Under the pieces are notes generated by a model. That model searched no databases. It had not been told where the DNA came from and saw only the letters and a list, made by a program, of their open reading frames with translations. This document shows, piece by piece, positions 10,055-22,597 of a stretch of 64,000 nucleotides of DNA; position 1 is the first letter of the stretch, and each line of letters opens with the position of its first letter. Position numbers and translations under genes: made by a program. Source of the DNA: Sialis fuliginosa (Eukaryota; Arthropoda; Insecta; Megaloptera; Sialidae). The stretch spans positions 34,381,001-34,445,000 of the forward strand of contig OY540813.1 in NCBI GenBank assembly GCA_961205875.1, in the 5' to 3' direction.

Positions 10055-12406
10055 CAACCTCTAATAGCCGGGAAAAACAGGGGGTGAGTTATTGCAATTT
10101 TTAATTAAGACTTTGTATATGTAATGAATAAATAATAATTTAATATTTCATCCCTTGTCACGTATATAGGGTTGTAATTATTTCATTCGATCCGGTGGGA
10201 TAAATACTTCGTGGTAGGGGGTTTTAGGGGGGGAAACAGTCCCTATCTCGCATAGGAGCCGAGATATTTACGATTTTGTATAATAGTATAGTAAAAATAA
10301 CTCAAACACGTCGAGCGGAATTCTCTGGGAACAGCAAAATTTTTATACCATTATGTAGGGGGGACATTGTAGTTTCACCACCCAAAAGTCCCACGAGCTA
10401 AACCTTGTGCTAACTCGGGGAGCCCCATTCAAAGTTGGATTTTGTTCAAATATTTGTTCATTTTTCTAGCTCATAAAAATACAGATATCTCGAGAACAAA
10501 AGTAGATATCGAAAAAAATGTTGCTGTTTTAGAATTGCTATAAAATACCCAACAATATGACTAAATAATATTACAACCTATACTCAAACGTTTAGGTGTC
10601 ACGTTCATTTGTTTATCAAAAATCGCTGTAATTTTATTGTTTTTTCAATTCCATACTTTTTCGTTACATTATTAAGTATGAAAAAAAAAATGTTTTTTAC
10701 TTTTTGTAATTTTCATCTTATTCTACGTTTAATTTCCTTTAAAAATCTGTCATGGATTTTGATCTAAAAAAATTGTGTGAACACGTAAATAAAATTTCAA
10801 AAAAGGATTATTTAGTTTGCAAATTAAATGAATGTTAAATTAACTGTATACGGTTTTTCAAAAACATTAAATATTTCATTAACCCGTCATACTATCTGCA
10901 AAATTTTAGGCATTTTGGAATCGCTATGAAATTTGAATAATATTCTAGGTGCACAGAAAAAAATATTTAAACACTGTGAACATATATGGGGCCGTTTTAT
11001 AGGAAACTGCATAAAAATTATAGTCTACGAATTCAAACATGGCTGTGCTCCTTTAAATAATTCCTAGTACTATGATGTTAATTACATATATAGTGCCAAT
11101 GCATGTACGTTAATACAAAAAAAATTTCCGCGATTAGACAATTCAAAAAAATATTACAGTCATTTTAACTTGTAAACTGAAATTTATTTTTTTGTAATTT
11201 GGTATAATCAAGATATCTCCTAAACAAATGAAGATATATGAAAGTATCATCACATCAAAATACGTAAAATTTTATGTGCTACAACTTTTGTGAAAAGTAT
11301 TTTTTGTTATCTTTATTCTAAATAGTAAATAAATCTACGCGAAAATTTATTTTTAGAGGGGTCGACGAAAAATAAGTTAGTTTTGATTTTTTTCTGGCCC
11401 TAATGTGAAGAATTGATAAAAAAATAAGTAACTCTAATTTTACAGGATAATAATTTGCAAACTCTCTGAAAATTAAATTTTAATAAGATTATATATAACA
11501 TAGATATTCAATTTTAAAGCGCTCAAAAAAATGGCATTTTACATCAACATTGTTGTACAGAGTAAGCTATGGAAATTAACACTGTTCAGACAAAAACATT
11601 GACGATGTTGAAAATTGGGAAAGATGTTACCAAATATCTATAGTTTGTTATAATAAACAATTCTTAGTAATACAATTTTTAATTCAACCCCTATATTGAA
11701 AAAACTACCTTTAGTGTATAACTCTCAACTTATGTTCTCGATTTTCTTGAAAACGGTCTATTGTACGAAAAAAATGTACAGGACTAATTATGTAGAGATT
11801 GAAATTTACAATTGATTACAAATAGCATATTAATTGAGTTCTTTGAAATTACGGCGTTATTCAAAGGTTTATAAACGAGTCCAAAAAACATATTAAATGT
11901 TGGTTATTTATGAAGGGCACAGACATTTTTTTGCCAAACTTTGTAAGTTTAAACTACTTACACTATTATATAGTCACACCAAATTCCCAATCGATCAATG
12001 CCACAGAAAAAAAGTTATAGCCAGTTTAGTTTTTAAAAATTTTATTAAAAGTGTGAATTTTGTAATATTGATATGCAGTTATAATCAAAATTTACGAAAA
12101 ATTTTCATAATAATATAAGTCTCTTAAAAATTCTGAAATTTATTTGAAATTTCACAATAATGATGGCTGTAGTTTAGTTTCAATGCTCAGTAATTAATAA
12201 TTGTGTATGTTAATTTGTAGGGATTTTACAGCTCTTTAAGTGCGCAGAAATGGAAAGTGTTAATTTTAAATTCCAAAACAAAAATATTCAAAAATTGTTT
12301 ACACCAAAATGAAGATAAAACTAGCACTTTTACATATTTAATAAAGTTATTAGATCCCTTTAGTTTTTAAATGATAACATAATATCAATGTGCTATTTAA
12401 TCTACC
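10055..12406. other. AT-rich stretch without a gene; Helitron-like fragment near the start
   Basis: About 10120-10310 resembles the interior of the Helitron-like repeats at 23.7 and 40.6 kb (shared TTCGATCCGG and CGCATAGGAGCCGAGATAT motifs). The rest is AT-rich DNA in which I see only chance short frames. Confidence 0.5.
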
Positions 12407-13248
12407 CTATGACACTAACCCCTAAATTAAGATCATGAGGAATATATGATGTTGGTCCAAAAGTTTCAAAAATCAATAAAAACAAAAATATAATATTAAC
12501 AACTACCTATTTATTAACCTTTCCATTCACTACCCCGTATTAGTGAAACTACAATTAATTAATTAAATGAGATGACATAAAAAATCGATTAATTCGTTAA
12601 AATATCAAAATATTGAATGCAAAATTTGTTAAACTAGTACGTCTGGTTCGTGGCAAATAAAGCCAAAACGCTGCACTTTTTGATTGGGGTATGCCACTTT
12701 CTGTGGTCATATATAAGGTAAAATGAAAGATTTTCAGATAGGGAGCCACTTTAAAATCCGTGTAGAACACTGTTATATCGGCTATTAAAGATGGCCCCCA
12801 CGGTTTTTATTAAATTGGCTGTATCTCAGCTCGTAATCATCCGATTTCAATTTTATTTTGTTTATTTTAAAGTTCTTATTAAAAAAAATCTTTTTTATCA
12901 TTATTCATTTTTCTCTAAATTTTAAGGGTTCCCCACAATTTTCCGAAATCTGAAGATTTCACTTTTCTTACAAACTTAATTGTTATATAACTTTTTTATT
13001 GTGTCCAATATCATTTTTTTACCTCATATAAAAAAGAAAGACATTTTTGTCTGCGTTCCATTGATAACAAGATAATACTGTTTTAATTAACAACTTCTTT
13101 GGAAATATCGTGTTAAACTAAGAAAAATAGATTATTTTTGGATCATTCCAAGTCAAGTTTACCCGTATTGGTTTCTCGGATTCGAGATTTTGATGGAAAT
13201 GTCCATTTATACCTTCCCTGAATCAATTCTGACTATTTTTATCATCAT

Positions 13249-13285
13249 GTCTGTCTGTCTGTCTGTGTGTGTATCTGTTTGTCTG
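13249..13285. repeat. (TCTG)n microsatellite
   Basis: Imperfect run of TCTG/TGTG units just inside the left arm of the foldback. Confidence 0.85.
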
Positions 13286-13614
13286 TAAACGCTGGAACTC
13301 AAAAATGACAGTACATAGAGGGGTAAAATTTTATATTTAGGATTAATTTGTTTTAAAAAAGAAAACCAGATGTTTTTAAAACCGGAAACGGATATTTACT
13401 CTTGTAATTTTTGTAATTATTCGAAATATTTCTGAAACGGTACGTGTTGGAAGAAAATGTTTAAATAATAATTTACTTATAATATTATTATTTATAATTT
13501 ATGTTATGTTCAATTCCTCTCAAAAAAAAGTTTTTGAGGTTATAATCGTTTTTTTCAATTATATTCGAAATGGTTTAAAGCAGAAATAAATTATTGAAAT
13601 AAAAGTTGTAGAGT

Positions 13615-14160
13615 ACGTTATTTTCTATAGTTTATGTTCCATCAATTTTTTTGTATCTCTTACCAATTAAAAAAAAATCTTTTTTATTTTATTTTTTATT
13701 TTTTTCCATTTTTTTTTTAACAAGTTCATGACAGAATGAAATGTTTATAACAAAAAATGTAGAGAACGTTATTATCTATAGTTTATGTTTTATTAATTTT
13801 TTTGTATCTCTTACCAATTAAAAAAAAATCTTTTTTATTTAATTTTTTATTTTTTTCCATTTCTTTTTAACAAGTTCATGACAAAATGAAATGTTATAAC
13901 AAAAAATGTAGAGAACGTTATTTTCTATAGTTTATGTTCCATTATTTTTTTTGTATCTCTTACCAATTAAAAAAAAACCTTTTTTATTTAATTTTTTATT
14001 TTTTTCCATTTTTTTTTAACAAGTTCATGACAGAATGAAATGTTTATAACAAAAAATGTAGAGAACGTTATTATCTATAGTTTATGTTCTATAAATTTTT
14101 TTATATCTGTCATCAGTAAGCCAAAATTATTTGTTTTATATTAGTAGATACACGTACATT
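13615..14160. repeat. Tandem repeat, ~150-bp unit, about 3.5 copies
   Basis: The marker ACGTTATT(T/A)TCTATAG recurs at 13615, 13766, 13915 and 14065 (spacing 149-151). Each is followed by a TTTATGTTC and AAAAATCTTTTTTATTT-type block. It lies in the middle of the inner foldback. Confidence 0.85.
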
Positions 14161-14924
14161 TTTTTATTGTATAAGAAAGTTCAGTGACATCCATGACAGA
14201 TTTATCAATTTTTTAGCTATACCATATGAGAAAATTGATCCCAACATAAAATTTCATATGATAAAAGGTAAACTTAACATGGAATGATCCAAAAATAGTC
14301 AATTTTTCTTAGTTTAACACACTTTTTCCAAAGAAGTTGTTAATTAAAACAGTATTATCTTGTTATCAATGGAACGCAGAAAAAAATATCTTTCTTTTTT
14401 GTATGATGTAAAAAAATGATATTGGGCACAATAAAAAAGTTATATAAAAATTAAGTTCGTAAAAAAAGTAATATTTTTAGATTTTCGAAAATTGTGGGGA
14501 ACCCTTAAGATTTAGAGAAAAATGTATAATGACAAAAAATAATCTACTCAATAAGAACTTTAAAACAAACAAAAGAAAATTGAAATCAGATGACTAGGAG
14601 CTGAGATACAGCCAATTTAATAAAAACGATGGGGGCCATCTTTAATAGCCGATATAATGGTGTTCTACACGGATTTTAAAGTGGCTCCCTATCTGAAAAT
14701 TATTCTTTTGACCTTATCTATGAGCACAGAAAGTGTCATACCCCAATCAAAAAGTGCAGGGTTTTTTTACGTACCAGACGTACTAAACGATTCCTTATAG
14801 CTATAAAATAAAAATAATGGGGTATCTACTCAAATTTTTTTAAATTTTATTGATTAATTTACAATCTCTGTATTTGTTTGAAACACATCATAAAGATTTT
14901 TGAAACTTTATGGACCAACATCAT

Positions 14925-15448
14925 ATACACCCAATTCTGTTTTTACACGGTCTTTTTTTACACGGTTTTGATTTAACACGGTCTAGAAAAAAAAAAATTT
15001 TTCCGTTTTTACACGATTTGATTCGATTTAGCACGATTATAAAAAGCCATTTGATTTAAATTTTAAAGAACAAGTATAAAAACAAATCGTAGCTTAAATA
15101 AACGCCATCTGGCGACCAAACAAAATTTCTAACAAAAATCTAGATTACGTCCTTATCGGCGTAAACATTAACCGTAATTTTCTAGATTGTTTTTTTCTAT
15201 CTGTTATTTATAAAATAGTTAGGGAATTCCTTGTTTTTATGAAATAAACTGTGCATGAATGCACATACAAATTTAATTTGGCTTTTATAAGAGTTTTTTT
15301 TGTATGAATCATTTTTTTTAACTATTTTTTCAGGGTATAGAACTATTCCCCTTTTTTTCTATGTACTTCATGTCTTTTTTTACACGGTTTTTTTTTACAC
15401 GGTTTTTTCTGGAACGTATCTACCGTGTAAAAACAGAATTAGGTGTAT
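14925..15448. mobile_element. MITE inserted in the right arm of the foldback
   Basis: ATACACCCAATTCTG at 14925 is mirrored by CAGAATTAGGTGTAT ending at 15448, extended by TTTTTACACGG and its complement (about 26 bp in all, one mismatch). TA at each tip suggests a TA target site. TTTACACGG is repeated several times inside both ends. The outer foldback arm continues on either side of it. Confidence 0.75.
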
Positions 15449-15819
15449 TCCTCATGATTTTAATTTAGGGGTTAGTGTCATAGGCGGGTCCGCTACTATC
15501 CAATAATAATAATAATGGATTGACGCATGAAAAATGCATATCGAATAGAAAACATATTATACGCGTATTACCATCACATGTTTTATGCGTAGCTTTATCT
15601 GTATTGGGAAGGTCTCAAGTCAAAGAGTCAGTAGCGGACTAAATAAGTGAGGGGAGGGGGGTCCGCCACAAGCCCTGGGCGCCAAGGTAAAGGTTAACAT
15701 CGATGGCTTTTTTTGTTCTTCATTTAAAAAAAAATTCTCTTTCAAATTTTCAAAATGAAAACTTATGAGAGGGGGTATAACTGGCATGATGTACCGGGTC
15801 ACAACCTTCCTAAGTCCAC

Positions 15820-16945
15820 TAGAGCTGTAGCAAACCGTATGTATTCGGTACTGAGTAACGGGTGCGCCATCTAGTACCGAGTAACGAAACGTTACACACA
15901 AATACATTTCGTTACTCGCATTTTTCGTACCTAGTATACTGTTCTAGTATACGCAAGTACCGTAGCCGTTGATGGCGTTGATGCGTGTATTGAAACGTTT
16001 GCTGATCGTGTTTTATGCATGCGCGCGCTTATTCGGTCAATTTAAAAACGCACGTTACAAAGAACGATGATTGTTTAAGTAAAATATAATTTGGAAATTC
16101 GTAGTCCAAGCTTTTTACTGTTTATTACAGGTGTGTGCAGTGTTGCCAGAACGTACTTTTTAGTACGGTTTTCGTACTATTCATGACCCGACCGTACCAA
16201 AACCGTACCTCAGCAAAGACCGTACCTTTTACCCCACAAAGATTTTTTACAAGCTTTTATTCAGCTTCACTACGTAAAAAAATAATTAAAAAATAAAATG
16301 TTTATTATGGATCAAACCAATACAAATTAAAGTAAAAACGAAACGTACCTACCTTAATTTTTTCTTCTATATCTACTTTTTAGTATTGACAGTTTTTTAA
16401 CGAAACATAAAGCGTATTCCGGAATGCGTCCATTTATTACTTGATAATTTATGTATTTTAACACAAAATAAAGAGTATAATTAAATAAAAAATAATAATT
16501 CAAATACATTTATAACAATTTTAACATTTGTAGTATCAGGGGTTGGGGACGGCAAAATGTGACAAAAAAAGTTCTTTAATCACAACAGTTTAAAAACCGT
16601 ACCTTTTTGTCAAATTTCGTACTATTTTGGTAAGCCTATCGTACTTTTTAGGGAGTTCATACTGGCAACACTGGGTGTGTGTGTTGCAAGCATATAATTT
16701 TATTATTGACTTTTTTTATTTTTTTTGTCAGTGCAAATTTTTTTACCGCCAAGGCCTCGCAAAATGTACACGGCCCAGGGCCTCGCGTGTACGCGTACGC
16801 AAATACGACTCGATTCGTTGCTTTAACATAATATAGCATGTATCAGAAGTAACGAGTGACGTAACGATACGAAAGTAACGAGTACTAGTTGTTATAGTAA
16901 CGAATACATACGGGTACGCTTTTTTTCGTTACTTTTACATCTCTA
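15820..16945. mobile_element. hAT-type MITE with 8-bp duplication AAGTCCAC
   Basis: Starts TAGAGCTGTAG and ends TACATCTCTA, with subterminal CCGTATGTATTCG and CGAATACATACGG. Flanked by AAGTCCAC at 15812-15819 and 16946-16953. Eight-base duplications and TAGAG(A/C)TGTA ends fit hAT. It is interrupted by another hAT-type MITE at 16138-16673. Confidence 0.85.
16138..16673. mobile_element. Nested hAT-type MITE with 8-bp duplication GGTGTGTG
   Basis: Ends CAGTGTTGCCAG and CTGGCAACACTG, a perfect inverted repeat. Flanked by GGTGTGTG at 16130-16137 and 16674-16681. Internal TACTTTTTAG-type repeats lie near both ends. It lies inside the older element at 15820-16945. Confidence 0.9.
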
Positions 16946-16953
16946 AAGTCCAC

Positions 16954-18813
16954 TACTGCAAAGAGGCACAGTTTGAAATATAGCTCGACGTCGAAAACAC
17001 ACATTATTAAAAGATCGATAAGCCCTCGACTTCTGATAAGTAGACTAGTGTGCAACGTGGAGAAACCGTAATGTTTATTACGGAATTTATTTGCAATGAG
17101 CGGCATCATTTTATGCATGTAGAGTGGGTTTTGGAGGTTTCGGTTAATGTAAAGATATATTAATGTAGGTTCTGTTTGTATAATACTAGCGCTTTGGACT
17201 TGGGATTGTTTTTTTCCAACTTTATGAAATTTACACAAAATATATAAAAATTATACACCTGAACTTTACCTATCTATTAGTGAAAACCGGAATAAAATCC
17301 GTTCAGTAGTTATTGATAAAATCGTGTAAAACTATATTTTCAAACTCCCAGGAAACACCAGGTTCATTCTTCTAATTTATATGAAAACCAAAAATAAATA
17401 AATAAATAGGTGAGCAATAATCATAATAATTAAATTCGATATTTTAACTTTTTTGGAAATGAAATTTTTCTTTATATTTCAATTTTCAATCAGTACCTAT
17501 AGACTATGTGCACGACACCTACTAGCGCCGCTAGCGGACAATAGAGAAGTGCTGATCGCACTGATCTTTCTTTTTATTATTTATACAGCGAAATTTTTTA
17601 ATGAACAAATATCATTTAATCTAGCTGTATGCATATAATATAAATAGCAAAGCTTAAAAGGTACGTGAGAATTATTTATTTTGGGTATTTTTTTTCTTCA
17701 ATCATGACTTATAATAGAAAAATAATTAATTCGTTTACATTGACAGCATAACCTCAAACTATGGCGTCGGACCGGATTTGAATGTATCAAACACTCAATC
17801 CCTTTTACTTTCAGTGATTTACATTAATAATTTTCAAATAAGTAAAATGTAGTTTTACTTATTTGATTCTTTTTACCGCTTTGATCCACTTTGCTCGTTT
17901 TTCGAGGTTATAACTTTGTATAGGGAATCTGTAAAACAATTTTACTTAGGCCCGATTTCTCAATATGAATTTATACTACATGTCCTAGTTAAACCGGAGT
18001 TTAATCTATATATGTGTTTCTTAATGTTCAGTTCAAAATTATAAATTAATCTTAATTTAACTGACAGATGAACTGCCGGTTTATAATTAAACATACAGTT
18101 TTAAAACATCCAAAAGAATGAATCTTGCAATTTGAATACATATTAATTAATTGGACTGATTGATTTATCAAAATATATGTATTTAAAAAATTTGTTTGTT
18201 GACAAAAATTGCAAACAATCAAAAATAAATAATGTATGTATTTGATACTATTGCGTAATATTATCTGTAATACGTTATGAATGGCCTAAAATCAGGTATG
18301 TGTACATTATAATACTGTGTATTTTAACTATTGACGCTGTCTTGCCATACCATTATTATTTTTTTATAACTTATTTCACGTTTAAAGGTTTTACAAATTT
18401 AAAAAATAGCATCAACGTGTAACCCAAATTTATTTAATTTTTATTATTTATTTCATTTTTATCCAGCTTCTTTTACGTTCTACAGTAGCGCTATATTCTT
18501 TTATTAATTCTAGAAATGTATCCTATTCTCTTTTACTAAAATTAACTCGTTTTTTATCACATTTAATATAATAATTTGGGGTTAGTTTTTAGTTTGACAT
18601 AACGAAAAGTGGTCATGTTAAAGTTAAGAAGGTCCTCTACTGCGTATGCGCAAGTTAAATTACAAATTACGTTAAACTTATATTAGTTTTTCTCATGTTT
18701 TGTGTGCAATTAAAAAAACTTTCTGAAATTATAATTATAAAAATAATTCTCACTGACGTATATGGAAAATGGAGTCCAGTTTACAAATGACCACAAGTGA
18801 CAATTATACTCAC
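16954..18813. other. AT-rich stretch, no supported gene
   Basis: Only short frames without recognisable motifs. The minus-strand frame at 16885-17238 crosses the boundary of the hAT-type MITE and is not credible. Confidence 0.5.
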
Positions 18814-19080
18814 CACGAGCGCTTGCATCGAAATTATTTGTAACTCCGCCCCCCTGCACATAGCCTATAATATTGTCAGTTAGAGTCACTTCACCATTGA
18901 TTTTATGTGGATCATTTTTTAAATCTGACGTTTGTAAACAACATCTGAAGGTTTGCATTTGGATTTATTTTTTCTAAATTTTATTATATGACCGGCATTT
19001 AAAACGCGTTCACCTTCAACAAAATTCCTTTTCTGAGGGTTTTTGTCGACCCAATCACATATAGTCACAATATTAAACAT
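18814..19080 (-). pseudogene. Possible first exon of a SWIM/YqaJ-type protein, frameshifted
   Basis: Read on the minus strand from an ATG at 19078-19080, the start has an EGERVLNAGHIIKF segment. After a frameshift it continues with QTSDLKNDPHKINGEVTLTD and then a GGTGAGTATAA splice-donor-like site at 18814. This order resembles the N-terminal part of SWIM/YqaJ-containing proteins common in insect genomes, from memory of the family. The cysteine-rich SWIM part itself is not seen. Weak call. Confidence 0.3.
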
Positions 19081-19246
19081 TTTTAAAAATTTCACAACGT
19101 TTTAAAAATCAACACGTTTCCCTGATCAGCGCCATGTTTTTTAGGCTCCTCCCATCTGACGGATCCCAATAGGTATTTCAAATTGTTCGACGTGATCATA
19201 GTAACCTAAATTTATAAAATAATAATATATTATGGGTTTTGGTAAC

Positions 19247-19369
19247 CAAGGTTATTAAACTATACAGGTATAGTTTCCATGGATTTTGACGGCTGGCTAC
19301 GTCACTAGCCGTCAACCAATAGCGTGAAACTACTCTATATGAGACAACCTGTATAGTTTACTAACCTTG
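19247..19369. mobile_element. Short CAAGGTTA-family MITE with 9-bp target duplication
   Basis: CAAGGTTATTAAACTATACAGG at the left is mirrored by the right end CTAACCTTG. Flanks are TTTGGTAAC (19238-19246) and GTTGGTAAC (19370-19378), 8 of 9 identical. It shares tips with the longer copies at 25271, 31421, 37512 and 60771. Confidence 0.8.
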
Positions 19370-19449
19370 GTTGGTAACAAAGTAATTTCGTTTCTTTTTT
19401 TCATGATTTCCAAAGCAATTTTATTAATACAAATTTCACACATTAATCA

Positions 19450-19600
19450 GTTACGTATTGGCCATTTTGTTCGATGACCTTTTGTCAACTTTCAGTCAGC
19501 TTCACAATTCCGCTTTCGTAGAAAGTTTGGTTTTCAGAGGCAAAAAACTGAATCAACTCATTTTTGACAGCCTCATTTGAATCAAATGTTTTTCCAGGAG
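19450..19600 (-). pseudogene. Mariner transposase C-terminal fragment
   Basis: The minus strand encodes KTFDSNEAVKNELIQFFAS, then a YESGIVKL motif and a TAA-type end, typical of the last ~50 residues of SETMAR-like mariner transposases. An in-frame TGA breaks it. It is on the opposite strand from the 20.5-kb fragment, so it is probably a different copy. Confidence 0.55.
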
Positions 19601-20548
19601 AGGAGAGCTATTCTCGTTTATTGTTTCAATAAAGTTACAATATTTGACGGTCCCTTAACCCGTCATATGTCAGTATTGAAGTTGTTACATTGAATGTTAT
19701 TTAATTATGTTTATTTTTTACTTAACTCTAACTAATAAAATAAATAACTTATTTATGTGAATAATCTCTTGTAAGTGATTCTTGATTCAGATGTTAAGAA
19801 CAAATGCAATCAAGATCATTCTAAGTTCATCGACTGTAGTTGGGGTAATCATTTCGTAGGCGCGATCGGTCCAATATACTCCGGTCAAAATAGACATTTC
19901 AAATTACAAAAATTCCGACAGCTAAATTTTGGTGGAGACCATTAGAAATAAAGTGTCAAAAGTCCCCATCGATCCCATGTGTGCTAGAAAAGTTATTCGG
20001 GGTCAAAGGTCAAAATTTGAAGTTTTTTGGACTTTTTCGAAAACGGTAAGTTTTATCAAAAAAGTAGCCTAGACAAAAATTATAGATCTTAAAATTATCT
20101 ACAAAAATGGTCTTTATACTTTTTTTTTCTAAGAATCACCATTCCTGAGATATCGCGATTCTAAAAGTTGAAGAAGACGTTCTACATGATATGCACATAT
20201 ATGCCACGTATATACATAGTCAGGCACTTAATACAAGTAAAAATGCCTATTTGTGTCTCTTGTATGTATAAACTATACTATTCTGAGAATATACACTCAA
20301 ATGAAACTCAGTCCCATAGTCAATTCCCTCTACCCGCATGGACTTGAATTACATCTGGCTACTCTATTGTCCACGTGGCGACGTCATATACCTGCTTCTT
20401 TTCGAGTGGCATAAATGAAATACTTTTAGTCTTAGACGTTCCTTTCGAGTGAATATACGTATTTATTACTAGTGTCTACCATTATAGTTTGTGCTGATCA
20501 ATATTTTTTTTAAATGTCTCAATTTTGCTTTATTTGCAATAAACTTTC

Positions 20549-21117
20549 GCGGACGTCCTTCTGTTGTTGACATGTTGAAAAGTTATAGTGGAAGCTAACC
20601 CACATACAACTGTTCGAGAACTTGCAGAAGAACTAAAGCAGACCCAGGAACCATTTCACGGCATTTAACTATGATTGGCAAAACAAAAAAGCTTGATAAA
20701 TGGGGGTGCCACACGAAGTAAGCGAAAATCACCGTTACGAAATTTGCTCTGTGCTTCTTATACGAAACAAAAACGATTCATTTTTGGTACGTAAAAAAAT
20801 TGATTTTAAATGACATTAGGAGACGTTCAGAGCTCCTTTCCAAAGCCAAGTTTACATCCAAAGAAGATAATGGTGCCCGTTTGGCGGTCTGTACAGTTAA
20901 TCCACTGTAAGTTCTTAAATCCTAGTGACACAATTACAGCAAAGATATTGTCAATTAATGTAATGCATAAAAAATTGGGGTCTATATGTCCAGCATTAGT
21001 CAATAGGAAAGTTCCTATATTTCTACACGACAACGCGCGACCACAGTCGCACAAATGAAATTACAAAAGCTGAACAAATTAGGATACGAACCCTTACACC
21101 ACCTTACTCGCCGTAAA
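20549..21117 (+). pseudogene. Mariner (Tc1/mariner) transposase pseudogene
   Basis: Fragments in changing frames match a mariner transposase in order. A GRPSVVD motif is followed by a helix-turn-helix region (TVRELAEEL, then ISRHL..IGK.KKLDKW). Next comes the RRRSE segment, then HPKKIMVPVW, and finally the second catalytic Asp in LHDNARP, just before a premature stop at 21056-21058. The region that should hold the first catalytic Asp is deleted or scrambled near 20790-20815. The C-terminus after PPYSP is lost. Nonfunctional. Confidence 0.75.
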
Positions 21118-21384
21118 AAGTATGAAATTTAGCCATCTGTGTAACATATTAAGGTCGAATAATGACAATTATATACTTTTATATATATATTATATACTAT
21201 ATACCCTCCCCGCTAAGTTATACCATTATAAATTCATTTTTATTACAGGTTTATGGATTCTTGGTTCTCTTCGATTTATATTTAAATTTGGGTCTAGTGT
21301 CTTTTTGATTATTTTTTTTTCTCCTTGGCGTTTAGCTCTTCTCTGGATTACCGTTGTCCATTTGTACTTCTGGTTAGGTTATTG

Positions 21385-22215
21385 ATTCAACTTGCGTTTG
21401 ATCCCTTTCTTTTGGTTCGTCTCGGGTTGGTCTATCATCCACCCTTGACGTGTTTGACTTAAATCTTGTAGTAGGTCCTTCGTCGTTCACCGTGGGTTCG
21501 CTTTGCTCTTGTAGCATCTTTTCAGCGTTTTCATAAAATTGACCTGACTTACGCATCTGATCATGGTTCTTTTCCATCTTAGTGTTGATTCACCATCTGG
21601 CTTACATATATATGTCCTTTCGCCGATGACAATTTCTATTATTGCTGATTGTCAACTCGGTTTCATAGGATTTTTGTTGTCTCTCGCTACTACTCTTTCC
21701 CCTTCTAAGAAAACGTCGTTCTTGTGTCCTCTGAAGTACTTTACTTGTCTTTGTATTGCTGCTTCCAACTTTGGAGTTCTAAGCAAATCCAACCTGCTTC
21801 TTAAATTTCTGCCTAAAAATTTGTTCGCTGGCGATTCCCCCGTTGTCAGATGTAGTGCATTTCTGTATGCAAATAAGTCACGTCACTTACTGATTCGTTG
21901 CTTTTATTATCTTTCAAAGCTTTTTCTAACCCTTTTTTGAAAGATTTTACACCATTTTCTGCTAGACCATTCGTCTGTGGATGATAAGTATTTTATGTTC
22001 AATCCCGTTCATTTTGCAAAATTCTTGAAATTTCTCGGACACCAGTTGAGGACCTTATCTGATATCAAGGTGTCGGGTAATCCGTATCATGCAAAAATTT
22101 CCTTTAATTTTTCAATTGTATCTGATGAATCGGTCTTATTGTTCACCAATTTGGAATATTTCTGACCACCTCGCGTGGGCGTCTACTAGGATAAAATACA
22201 TCTTACCTCTGTGTT
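21385..22215 (-). pseudogene. Gypsy (K02A2.6-like) integrase remnant
   Basis: Minus-strand fragments in several frames resemble the integrase core and tail of a K02A2.6-type Ty3/Gypsy Pol. They include MYFILVDAHARWSEIFQI (first catalytic Asp region) and, later, segments resembling FLEGERV.ARD, then EKNHDQMRKSGQF and an acidic, Thr-rich tail up to 21374. Stops and frameshifts are frequent. It is a different lineage from the intact element at 1-6710 and may relate to the RT remnant at 40919-41345. Confidence 0.65.
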
Positions 22216-22446
22216 CTAGAACATAATAAAAGAAAATAATGATAGACACACAGATGCGAAGTGAAATAAAAGCATGTAAAAAATACAACAAATTATTAAA
22301 CAGAATTTTCAATAATAAAAAAATTGAATATATTATATAAGTAATAATAAAATTTAATGTGCTTGAATATTATTCCAAAAAAAAATATGATACAACCCTA
22401 AACACAACATGTTGGTCAACCCTGGTGCATTTTTGTACTTTCCCAC

Positions 22447-22590
22447 AAACATCCATCGGACGGTCACCAGATGCGTCGCCAAGCAGCCACACTGTCGAGC
22501 CGCACAGACATCGCCTCCGTCATCTACGACACCCAGCCGTCATCCGGGACGCCCAGCCGCAGCCCACGCAGCTCAGTCGCCGCCGCGACG
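22447..22590. other. Short GC-rich island, no assignable function
   Basis: CG-rich sequence with repeated ACACCCAGCCG/ACGCCCAGCCG-type phrases in otherwise AT-rich DNA. The two open frames across it resemble nothing I know. It may be part of an old LTR or a Helitron passenger. Confidence 0.35.
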
Positions 22591-22597
22591 CTTGTTA

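Larger units (their letters stand above)
12407..15484. mobile_element. Large two-layer inverted-repeat (foldback) structure
   Basis: Outer layer: CTATGACACTAACCCC (from about 12407) through the GTTTCAAAAAT region (about 12480) is mirrored at about 14890-14924 plus 15449-15484. The right outer arm is split by a MITE (14925-15448). Inner layer: GTACGTCTGGT at 12637 and ACCAGACGTAC at 14773-14783, with long arms containing GGGGGCCATCTTTAATAGCC and its complement, flanked by TA. A right-half copy of the inner layer occurs at 61402-62171, so this is a dispersed family. Confidence 0.75.

Noticed and set aside
10055..12406. Hidden gene in the long AT-rich stretch
   Set aside because: I looked for conserved motifs and splice-bordered open segments and found only short chance frames.
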